Positions 57,939 through 64,000 of a stretch of DNA of 64,000 bases are shown piece by piece. How positions within the stretch are numbered: the stretch's first letter is position 1; each line of letters begins with the position of its first letter. The notes under the pieces are model-generated. The model worked only from the letters and a program-made list of their open reading frames with translations. It was not told the origin of the DNA and searched no databases. The position numbers and the translations under genes were made by a program. The DNA is taken from assembly GCF_005924265.1 (NCBI RefSeq), contig NZ_VCLB01000002.1, positions 372,001-436,000 of the forward strand, given 5' to 3'. The stretch is from Martelella lutilitoris (lineage in GTDB: Bacteria; Pseudomonadota; Alphaproteobacteria; Rhizobiales; Rhizobiaceae).

Positions 57939-58213
57939 TGTCTTAATCAAGTCCATCTGCTGTTTGGCATGTTTCGAGCCGTTTTAGCGGCTTTCAAGCG
58001 CCACGCAAGGAAAACCCGTGCGGAAGGCGACTTTGCACTTGTCGTCTGGGCGAATTTGCAGATTGACAGTGCGGTTCATCTCGAAAACAGTTAGCCGAGA
58101 ACCGACGCGTGTTTCGGCGAAGCCGGCGCGCGCAAAAAAGGACCGGGCCCTTGTTGATAGGGCGTCGGTTCGGGGGTGGCCAAAGGCTGCCTGACGACAA
58201 TGGGAGGATGACC

Positions 58214-59098
58214 ATGAGCCAGAAAAATGCGCAGCACCCCGCGCTGAAGGAGGGCAATTCCGCCGTCATCACCGGTGGAGCCTCGGGCATCGGGTTCGCC
58301 GCAGCCAAGGCTTTCATCGATCTCGGCATGAATGTGATGATCGCCGACATGAAGAGCGAGAAGCTGAAGGCAGCGGGCGCGGAACTGGCGGTCCTCGCCG
58401 AGAAGAAGGGCGTGAAAGCGTTGGCGCAGGCAGCAGACGTCTCCGACCTTTCTGCGCTGGAAGAGCTCGAATGCGCCGCCGTCCAGGCCTTCGGCAAGGT
58501 GCATGTGCTGATGAACAATGCCGGCATCCAGCCCGCAACCGATATTCTCGGCAAGCAGATGCCCTGGGACCGGATCATCGACGTCAATCTTCTGGGCGTC
58601 ATCAACGGCACGCGTATCTTTACTCCCGGCATGATCGCGCATGGCGAACCGGCGCTGATCATCAATACCGGCTCGAAGCAGGGCATCACCACGCCGCCCG
58701 GCAATCCGGCCTACAATGTCTCGAAAGCCGGCGTGAAGGCGTTCACCGAAGCGCTGCAGCATGATCTGAGGAACCGGGAGAACTGCAAGGTCGAGGCGCA
58801 TCTTTTGATCCCCGGCTTCGTCTTCACCCCGCTGACGGCGGGTGGACGCACCGAAAAGCCGGAAGGCGCATGGACGCCCGAGCAGACGGTCGATTTCATG
58901 CTGAAAAGCCTGGAGGCCGGCGATTTCTACATTCTCTGCCCGGATGGCGAGGTCGACAGGAAGACGGACGAAAAGCGTATGATGTGGGCGATGGGCGACA
59001 TCGTTGAAAACCGACCGCCACTGTCGCGCTGGCATCCCGATTACCATCACGCCTTCATCGATTTTCTGTCCGGCACGCCGAAGGATTTGAAAGACTGA
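58214..59098 (+). CDS. SDR-family oxidoreductase
   Basis: A 294-residue short-chain dehydrogenase. Cofactor loop VITGGASGIGFAAAKAF, NNAG in VLMNNAGIQ, catalytic Ser in IINTGSKQG and YNVSK. The C-terminal extension (WAMGDIVENRPPLSRWHPDY) is longer than in small SDRs. Substrate not predictable. Of two near starts, ATG 58214 has GGGAGG at the right distance, while ATG 58208 abuts it. TfoX follows after 4 bases, so they are co-transcribed. Confidence 0.9.
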   Translation: MSQKNAQHPALKEGNSAVITGGASGIGFAAAKAFIDLGMNVMIADMKSEKLKAAGAELAVLAEKKGVKALAQAADVSDLSALEELECAAVQAFGKVHVLMNNAGIQPATDILGKQMPWDRIIDVNLLGVINGTRIFTPGMIAHGEPALIINTGSKQGITTPPGNPAYNVSKAGVKAFTEALQHDLRNRENCKVEAHLLIPGFVFTPLTAGGRTEKPEGAWTPEQTVDFMLKSLEAGDFYILCPDGEVDRKTDEKRMMWAMGDIVENRPPLSRWHPDYHHAFIDFLSGTPKDLKD

Positions 59099-59102
59099 AG
59101 CC

Positions 59103-59447
59103 ATGGCGATCGACGAGGAACTGACGGCCCGGCTGCGCCACAGGCTGGAGGGCCTTGAAGGTGTGAGCGAAAAGAAGATGTTCGGCGGGCTCTGCTTCCT
59201 CGTCAACGGCCACATGGTCGCTGCCGCCAGCCGCAGCAAGGCCGGCGAGGGGCGTTTTCTCTTTCGTATCGGCAAAAACAATGCTGACGCCGCCGTGCGG
59301 CTTGGACACCCGCAGCCGATGGTCCATGGCGGGCGGAAGATGACCGGCTTCTATTACCTTGATGCCGACGATCTGCCGGATCCGGTTTTCGACGAGTGGG
59401 TATCGATCGCGCTCGCAAACGCCTTCTCTTTGCCGCCAAAACCATAG
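59103..59447 (+). CDS. TfoX N-terminal domain protein
   Basis: A 114-residue protein consisting only of a TfoX N-terminal domain: GVSEKKMFGGLCFLVNGHM is the signature. In gammaproteobacteria full TfoX/Sxy activates competence genes; stand-alone N-domains in rhizobia have no known role. ATG 59103, four bases after the SDR stop, in a probable SDR-tfoX operon with ribE 108 bases further on. Confidence 0.9.
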   Translation: MAIDEELTARLRHRLEGLEGVSEKKMFGGLCFLVNGHMVAAASRSKAGEGRFLFRIGKNNADAAVRLGHPQPMVHGGRKMTGFYYLDADDLPDPVFDEWVSIALANAFSLPPKP

Positions 59448-59555
59448 GCCATTGGAGGTAGACAGTGTGTGTCCGGAGCGAGGCTTGTCTTCGTTGGCCC
59501 CGCCGACCATATTGCCGCCATCGCTGACGCCAATTGCTGACTGGAGGCTCCACCC

Positions 59556-60176
59556 ATGTACACCGGCATCGTCCAGGCCGTCCGTCCGCTTGCGGATATC
59601 ACTGCCTATCCGGGCGGCAAGACCTTTACCGTCAGGTTGACGGATGACCTGCTCGTCGACCTGAAGCTCGGCGCCAGCGTCAATATCGAGGGCACCTGCC
59701 TTTCGGTCACCGGGATTGATGGCAAGAACGTCACCTTCGACGCGATGAACGCCACGCTGGAGCGCACCAATCTTGGGGATCTTGAAGCGGGGCAGTCTGT
59801 CAATGTCGAGCGATCGGCCAAGATGACGGATGAGAACGGCGGCCACCCGATTGCCGGCCATGTGGCGACGACGGCGGTGCTGGAAGAGATTTCGACCGCC
59901 GAGGACAAGGCCTTCATTCGCTTCCGCGTGCCGGAGGAATGGGCAAAATACATCTTTCCGCGCGGTTTCCTGGCGGTCAACGGCTGCAGCCTGACGGTCG
60001 CGGATGTCGAAGACAACCTCTTCACCATCAACCTCATCCCCGAGACCCTGCGCCAGACGACCTTTTCCCGCTACAATGCCGGCGACCGGCTCAACATCGA
60101 GGTCGATCACCAGACGATGGTGATGGTCGACGTGATCGAACGCACCATGGCGCGGGTGCTGCCGGCGAAGGCTTGA
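59556..60176 (+). CDS. ribE: Riboflavin synthase alpha chain
   Basis: A 206-residue riboflavin synthase that dismutates two lumazine molecules to riboflavin. Two lumazine-binding repeats are visible: MYTGIVQAVRPL with SVNIEGTCLSVTGIDG, and HPIAGHVATTAVLEEI with FLAVNGCSLTVADVED. Start ATG 59556 after CTGGAGGCTCCACCC. No FMN riboswitch is evident in the 108 bases upstream. A GC-rich hairpin GGCGGCG/CGCCGCC (about 60203-60241) follows the stop and may end the transcript. Confidence 0.95.
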   Translation: MYTGIVQAVRPLADITAYPGGKTFTVRLTDDLLVDLKLGASVNIEGTCLSVTGIDGKNVTFDAMNATLERTNLGDLEAGQSVNVERSAKMTDENGGHPIAGHVATTAVLEEISTAEDKAFIRFRVPEEWAKYIFPRGFLAVNGCSLTVADVEDNLFTINLIPETLRQTTFSRYNAGDRLNIEVDHQTMVMVDVIERTMARVLPAKA

Positions 60177-60265
60177 TGACGTGAGGCAGTGCGCTTTGCC
60201 GGGGCGGCGGCCTGCGATCTCTTCGGGCGCACGCCGCCGCTTTGCATCCTGCTTCTCCTGATGCG

Positions 60266-61945
60266 TCAGGAGGAGGGCTTCAGCACCACCGCTTCCCATG
60301 GCGAGAGCGCCAGTGTGTCCTCGGCCATCTTCGCGTCACGGGTCGGATCATTGCTGATGATAACCTCCGCGCCCTTGATCTCCGCCTGGCGCCATTCCAC
60401 CGGCTCGCGCGAAAAGTTGATGACGATCACCAGGCGGGTGTCATCAAGCTTGCGCTCGAAGGCGAATACTGCGTCGTGGTCGGGCGCCAGATCCTCGTAA
60501 GTGCCGTAGACGAGGGCAGGCGTTTCATGGCGCAGCGCGATCAGCTTGCGATAGTGATGATAGACCGAGCCCTGGTCCGCCTGCGCTGCCTCGGCGTTGA
60601 TCTCCGGATAGTTCGGGTTGACCGCAAGCCAGGGCTTTTCCGCCGTCGTGAAGCCGGCATTCGCCGACGCATCCCACTGCATCGGCGTGCGGGCGTGGTC
60701 GCGGCTCACCTTGTTGAGGTTCTCCAGAAGGTCCCCGGCGCTGACCTTTCCGGTCTCCACATAATCTTGGCGAAGGCCGCGCACCTCGATATCGTCGAAC
60801 TGGTCGAGATCGGTGAAGGGGTAGTTCACCATGCCGATCTCCTCGCCCTGATAGATGAAGGGCGTGCCGCGCATGGTCAGCATCATCGTCGCCAGCGCCT
60901 TGGCCGAGAGCACGCGCCATTCGGGCGAAGGATCGCCGAAATGGCTGACGGTGCGCGGCTGGTCGTGATTGCCGAGGAAGACGGTGTTCCAGCCGGTCAT
61001 GCCGACAGCCTTGTCGAGCCGGTCGAAGGTGGCCTTCATGTCGGTGAGCTTGCGCGGCTTCCAGCGCCAGCCGTCACGATCGAGCATGACCACGGCGAAG
61101 TTGAAAATCATGTTGAGTTCGTTGCGGGCCTCGTCGACGAAAAGCGGCGTCTGCGCATCCGAAACGCCGGCGGCCTCGCCGACCGTCATGCAGTCATAAT
61201 GCGACAGCACCTCGCGGTTCATCTCCTGCAGATAGTCGTGCAGACGCGGCCCGGAGGCGTAGACCCGGCCCGGATCCTTCATCTCCTCCTCGGTCAGGTT
61301 CGGAAAGGCGAAATTCTTCGAGATGAACGGGATCACGTCCATGCGGAAACCCGACACGCCCTTGTCGAGCCAGAAGCGCATCAGATCATAGACCTCGGCG
61401 CGGACCTTCTCGTTGTCCCAGTTGAGGTCCGGCTGTTTCTTGGCGAAATAATGCAGGTAGTAGTCGCCGGTGGCATCGTCCTTCTCCCAGGCTGAACCGC
61501 CGAAATAGGAGACGAAATTGTTGGGAACGCCCTTCGAACCGTCGCGCCAGATGTAATAGTCGCGCTTGGCGCTGTCGCGTGAGGACCGGCTTTCCACGAA
61601 CCACTCATGCTCATCACTGGTGTGATTGACCACGAGGTCGATGATCAGCCGCATGCCGCGTTTCTTTATTTCGGCAAGCAGGCGGTCGAAATCGGCCATG
61701 GTGCCAAATTCTTTCATGACCTTGCGGTAGTCGCGGATGTCATAGCCATTATCGGCATTCGGGCTGTCGAAATGCGGCGACAGCCAGATGACATCGATGC
61801 CAAGGTTCGCAATATGGTCGAGCCTTCCGATGATGCCGGGAATGTCGCCGATGCCGTCGCCATTGGAATCGGCGAAGGATCGCGGATAGATCTGGTAGGC
61901 GACGGCCTCTTTCCACCAATGCTTGCTTTGTGCGGGCTGCGGCAT
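60266..61945 (-). CDS. GH13 alpha-glucosidase (oligo-1,6-glucosidase/AglA type)
   Basis: A 559-residue GH13 enzyme. WWKEAVAYQIYPRSFADSNG opens the barrel; region I is DLVVNHTSDEHEW, the nucleophile Asp203 is in GFRMDVIP, the acid/base Glu257 in VGEAAG and the transition-state Asp328 in LGNHDQPR. The N-terminus has no signal peptide, so it acts on imported alpha-glucosides such as maltose, sucrose or isomaltose. The isomaltulose-synthase RLDRD motif is not seen. ATG 61945 after AGGGAGGCAAAC. A LacI-type palindrome lies 86 bases upstream. Confidence 0.93.
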   Translation of the reverse strand: MPQPAQSKHWWKEAVAYQIYPRSFADSNGDGIGDIPGIIGRLDHIANLGIDVIWLSPHFDSPNADNGYDIRDYRKVMKEFGTMADFDRLLAEIKKRGMRLIIDLVVNHTSDEHEWFVESRSSRDSAKRDYYIWRDGSKGVPNNFVSYFGGSAWEKDDATGDYYLHYFAKKQPDLNWDNEKVRAEVYDLMRFWLDKGVSGFRMDVIPFISKNFAFPNLTEEEMKDPGRVYASGPRLHDYLQEMNREVLSHYDCMTVGEAAGVSDAQTPLFVDEARNELNMIFNFAVVMLDRDGWRWKPRKLTDMKATFDRLDKAVGMTGWNTVFLGNHDQPRTVSHFGDPSPEWRVLSAKALATMMLTMRGTPFIYQGEEIGMVNYPFTDLDQFDDIEVRGLRQDYVETGKVSAGDLLENLNKVSRDHARTPMQWDASANAGFTTAEKPWLAVNPNYPEINAEAAQADQGSVYHHYRKLIALRHETPALVYGTYEDLAPDHDAVFAFERKLDDTRLVIVINFSREPVEWRQAEIKGAEVIISNDPTRDAKMAEDTLALSPWEAVVLKPSS

Positions 61946-62030
61946 GTTTGCCTCCCTTGATGCTTGTTTTTCAATGCGTTTCTGCTCCCGGATTAAGTCC
62001 GCGCGGGCGCGAGGGCAAGCGTCGTCCGGT

Positions 62031-62044
62031 GAAAAGCGCTTTTC
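62031..62044. promoter_or_regulatory. GAAAAGCGCTTTTC palindrome, LacI-type operator
   Basis: A perfect 14-base palindrome 86-99 bases upstream of the GH13 start, near a plausible leftward promoter (TTGCCC, 16 bases, TTAATC). Alpha-glucoside regulators of the LacI family in rhizobia bind sites with this AAAGCGCTTT core. It also lies 59 bases upstream of the trp promoter -35. Confidence 0.55.
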
Positions 62045-62102
62045 ATCCATGGACGTATGGACACGCCTGGCGGAAGGCGTTGAACGGCGTTTTTCTTGCC
62101 GC

Positions 62103-62131
62103 TTGCCAGTCGGCCCAAGCTGGGGTAGAAA
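62103..62131 (+). promoter_or_regulatory. trp promoter
   Basis: TTGCCA (62103-62108), 17-base spacer, TAGAAA (62126-62131). The expected start point, 7 bases on, is 62138, the A of the trpL ATG, so the leader peptide mRNA is probably leaderless. Confidence 0.65.
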
Positions 62132-62137
62132 AAGCCC

Positions 62138-62185
62138 ATGATGATCACGACGACGACCATTGCTAACTGGTGGTGGGCTCGCTAA
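62138..62185 (+). CDS. trpL: trp leader peptide with three tandem Trp codons
   Basis: A 15-codon frame MMITTTTIANWWWAR, or 14 codons if the second ATG (62141) is used, which equals the length of the known Sinorhizobium meliloti peTrpL that also ends in WWWAR. The codons TGG-TGG-TGG lie at 62168-62176, seven bases before the TAA. No Shine-Dalgarno precedes it, matching the leaderless S. meliloti trpL. Ribosome stalling at the Trp codons under tryptophan shortage should favour the antiterminator and transcription of trpE(G). Confidence 0.92.
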   Translation: MMITTTTIANWWWAR

Positions 62186-62221
62186 AGGCGGCCACGATCA
62201 CGCATGTCCGGATGATCTGAC

Positions 62222-62252
62222 AAAGCCGCCCTCAAACCGAGGCGGCTTTTTT
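62222..62252 (+). terminator. trp attenuator (terminator and antiterminator segments)
   Basis: AAAGCCGCC-CTC pairs with GAG-GCGGCTTT and TTTTTT follows. The GGCGGC at 62187-62192, right after the trpL stop, can pair with the same GCCGCC (62225-62230) to form the antiterminator, and its CCAC neighbour can pair back to GTGG within the Trp codons. All four attenuation segments are therefore visible. Confidence 0.9.
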
Positions 62253-62342
62253 CGTATTGTCGCCGCCTTTGCGGGGCTCAACGAATGAGATTGCGAAACG
62301 CGCGGAGCGCCGTTTCGCGACACAAAAGGTGGAGCAGGGACA

Positions 62343-64000
62343 ATGAGCCTTCATGAACGGCCGGATGGCGGGGAAAGCTACGAGACGAAGGGCGGCGTGA
62401 CGATTACGCGCACCCGCCGTTTCGTGCCCTATGGCGATTCCGTATCGAGCTATATCGACAGGCTGGACGAGCGTCGCGGCGCGGTCTTTTCGTCCAACTA
62501 CGAATATCCGGGCCGCTATACGCGCTGGGACACCGCCGTCATCGATCCGCCGGCCGCCATTTCCTGCAATGGCCGCACCATGTGGATCGAGGCCTTCAAC
62601 GGACGCGGCGAGGCCCTGCTTGCGCTCATCCTCCCGGTCGTGGAAGCGCTGGAACCGGTGACGATAACCGGCCGCACGGCCCGCCGGATCGATCTTCAGG
62701 TGGCGGAACCCGACCGTCAGTTCACCGAGGAAGAGCGCTCCAAGGCCCCGACCGTCTTCACCGTGCTGCGCGCCATCGTCGATCTCTTCCATTCCGATGA
62801 GGATGCGAGCCTCGGGCTCTATGGCGCCTTCGGTTACGACCTTGCCTTCCAGTTCGACGCCGTGAAGCTGAAACTGGAGCGCCCGGCCGACCAGCGCGAC
62901 ATGGTGCTATTCCTGCCCGACGAGGTGCTGATGGTCGACAACCACGCCGCCAAGGCCTGGATCGACCGCTATGACTTTGAAAAGGACGGGATTGCAACGG
63001 AGGGCAAGGGCGAGGACATCGCGTCCGATCCGTTCCGCCCCTCCAACAGCCTGCCGCCCCGCAGCGACCACCACAAGGGCGAATATGCCGAACTCGTCAC
63101 CAAGGCGAAGGAAAGCTTCGTGCGCGGCGACCTGTTCGAGGTCGTGCCCGGCCAGCAGTTCATGGAACGCTGCGCCAGCAAGCCCTCGGCGATCTCCAAG
63201 CGGCTGAAGACGACCAACCCGTCGCCCTATTCCTTCTTCATCAATCTCGGCAACCAGGAATATCTGATCGGCGCATCGCCGGAAATGTTCGTGCGCGTGA
63301 CCGGCCGTCGGATCGAGACCTGCCCGATCTCCGGCACGATCAAGCGCGGCGAGGACCCGATTGCGGACAGCCAGCAGATACTCAAGCTGCTGAACTCGCA
63401 GAAGGACGAATCCGAACTGACCATGTGTTCCGATGTCGACCGTAACGACAAGAGCCGGGTCTGCGAGCCGGGCTCGGTCAAGGTCATCGGCCGCCGCCAG
63501 ATCGAGATGTATTCGCGTCTTATCCACACGGTCGACCATATCGAGGGGCGTCTGCGCCCTGACATGGACGCCTTCGATGCGTTTCTCAGCCACGCCTGGG
63601 CGGTGACGGTGACCGGCGCGCCCAAGCTCTGGGCGATGCGCTTCATCGAGAACCATGAGAAGAGCCCGCGCGCCTGGTACGGCGGGGCCATCGGCATGGT
63701 CGGCTTCAATGGCGACATGAATACCGGTCTGACGCTGCGCACGATCCGGGTCAAGAACGGCACGGCGGAAGTGCGCGCCGGGGCGACCCTGCTTTACGAT
63801 TCCGATCCCCATGAGGAAGAAGCGGAGACCGAATTGAAGGCTTCAGCCATGCTTGCGGCCATCCGCGAGGCGGATGCAGAAAAACTTGAACCTGCCGCGC
63901 GGTCGGTGTCGAAGATCGGCGCGGGGCTGAAGATCCTGCTTGTCGATCATGAAGACAGTTTCGTCCACACCCTCGCCAATTATTTCCGCCAGACCGGGGC
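62343..64000 (+). CDS. trpE: Fused anthranilate synthase TrpE-TrpG, truncated by window edge
   Basis: 552 codons of the rhizobial single-chain anthranilate synthase, open to the right edge. The TrpE part is complete: feedback site region [14 protein letters not shown] (with the S..Y tryptophan-binding residues), chorismate-binding motifs [32 protein letters not shown] and [13 protein letters not shown]. After a linker the glutamine amidotransferase TrpG begins ([19 protein letters not shown]) and is cut. ATG 62343 is preceded by GGAGCAGGGACA. Expression is attenuated by the trpL leader. It is the first committed step of tryptophan synthesis. Confidence 0.97.
   Translation, partial: MSLHERPDGGESYETKGGVTITRTRRFVPYGDSVSSYIDRLDERRGAVFSSNYEYPGRYTRWDTAVIDPPAAISCNGRTMWIEAFNGRGEALLALILPVVEALEPVTITGRTARRIDLQVAEPDRQFTEEERSKAPTVFTVLRAIVDLFHSDEDASLGLYGAFGYDLAFQFDAVKLKLERPADQRDMVLFLPDEVLMVDNHAAKAWIDRYDFEKDGIATEGKGEDIASDPFRPSNSLPPRSDHHKGEYAELVTKAKESFVRGDLFEVVPGQQFMERCASKPSAISKRLKTTNPSPYSFFINLGNQEYLIGASPEMFVRVTGRRIETCPISGTIKRGEDPIADSQQILKLLNSQKDESELTMCSDVDRNDKSRVCEPGSVKVIGRRQIEMYSRLIHTVDHIEGRLRPDMDAFDAFLSHAWAVTVTGAPKLWAMRFIENHEKSPRAWYGGAIGMVGFNGDMNTGLTLRTIRVKNGTAEVRAGATLLYDSDPHEEEAETELKASAMLAAIREADAEKLEPAARSVSKIGAGLKILLVDHEDSFVHTLANYFRQTG

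Noticed and set aside
59448-59555. An FMN riboswitch upstream of riboflavin synthase.
   Set aside because: The 108 bases lack the conserved RFN blocks and are too short for the element.

Overview
The window reads as chromosomal DNA of an alphaproteobacterium of the order Hyphomicrobiales (Rhizobiales), most likely Rhizobiaceae or a close relative. Supporting signs are a fused TrpE-TrpG anthranilate synthase behind a leader peptide with three consecutive Trp codons, the fused YlxR/L7Ae-like protein in the nusA-infB operon, a rhizobial-type palindromic intergenic repeat after pnp, an HWE-family LOV kinase, a comF-grxC-nitrilase-DUF1178 operon, and GC-rich coding sequence with strong GC3 bias. 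A genus cannot be fixed from the sequence alone. No IS element, prophage, CRISPR array, rRNA or complete tRNA is visible, so this is mainly core chromosome with a few accessory cassettes.

Layout. 0-8.6 kb: a leftward operon comF-grxC-nitrilase-DUF1178, a methyltransferase, a divergent EamA transporter/LysR pair, and a leftward group PPIase-argJ-GNAT-mutT. 9-11.8 kb: secA. 11.9-13.6 kb: an MFS exporter with an extra C-terminal domain. 13.7-27 kb: the translation/RNA cluster rimP-nusA-ylxR-infB-rbfA-truB-rpsO-pnp. It is interrupted by a 586-bp hairpin-rich interval holding a possible frameshifted small membrane-protein gene, and by a leftward serine hydrolase and MDR oxidoreductase. 27-37 kb: an RsmC-like methyltransferase, a CoA-ester lyase, small proteins, leuD, a sucrose-phosphate synthase/phosphatase pair, glycerate kinase, a lipoprotein polysaccharide deacetylase, leuB and a PAP2 phosphatase.

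38-44 kb is a signalling island: a membrane histidine kinase overlapping a REC-DUF3369-degenerate GGDEF-EAL protein, then a LOV blue-light HWE kinase behind its own terminator. 44-49.4 kb is a catabolic cassette. A FadR-type regulator and an RraA/HMG-aldolase-like enzyme diverge from a tripartite tricarboxylate transporter (tctCBA) plus an SDR dehydrogenase, with a palindromic operator overlapping a near-consensus promoter. 49.5-57.9 kb: GNAT, ubiX, an AT-rich 600-bp interval, a zinc-ribbon membrane miniprotein, M3 oligopeptidase, MarR-MFS, a six-helix membrane protein and argG. 58-64 kb: SDR-TfoX-ribE, a GH13 alpha-glucosidase behind a LacI-type palindrome, and the trp attenuator and trpE(G), which runs off the right edge.

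The observations most worth following are the infB-rbfA small ORF whose two frames meet at CTT-TGA, the apparently leaderless trpL attenuator, the FadR-controlled TTT cassette, and the sensory kinase/EAL/LOV island.
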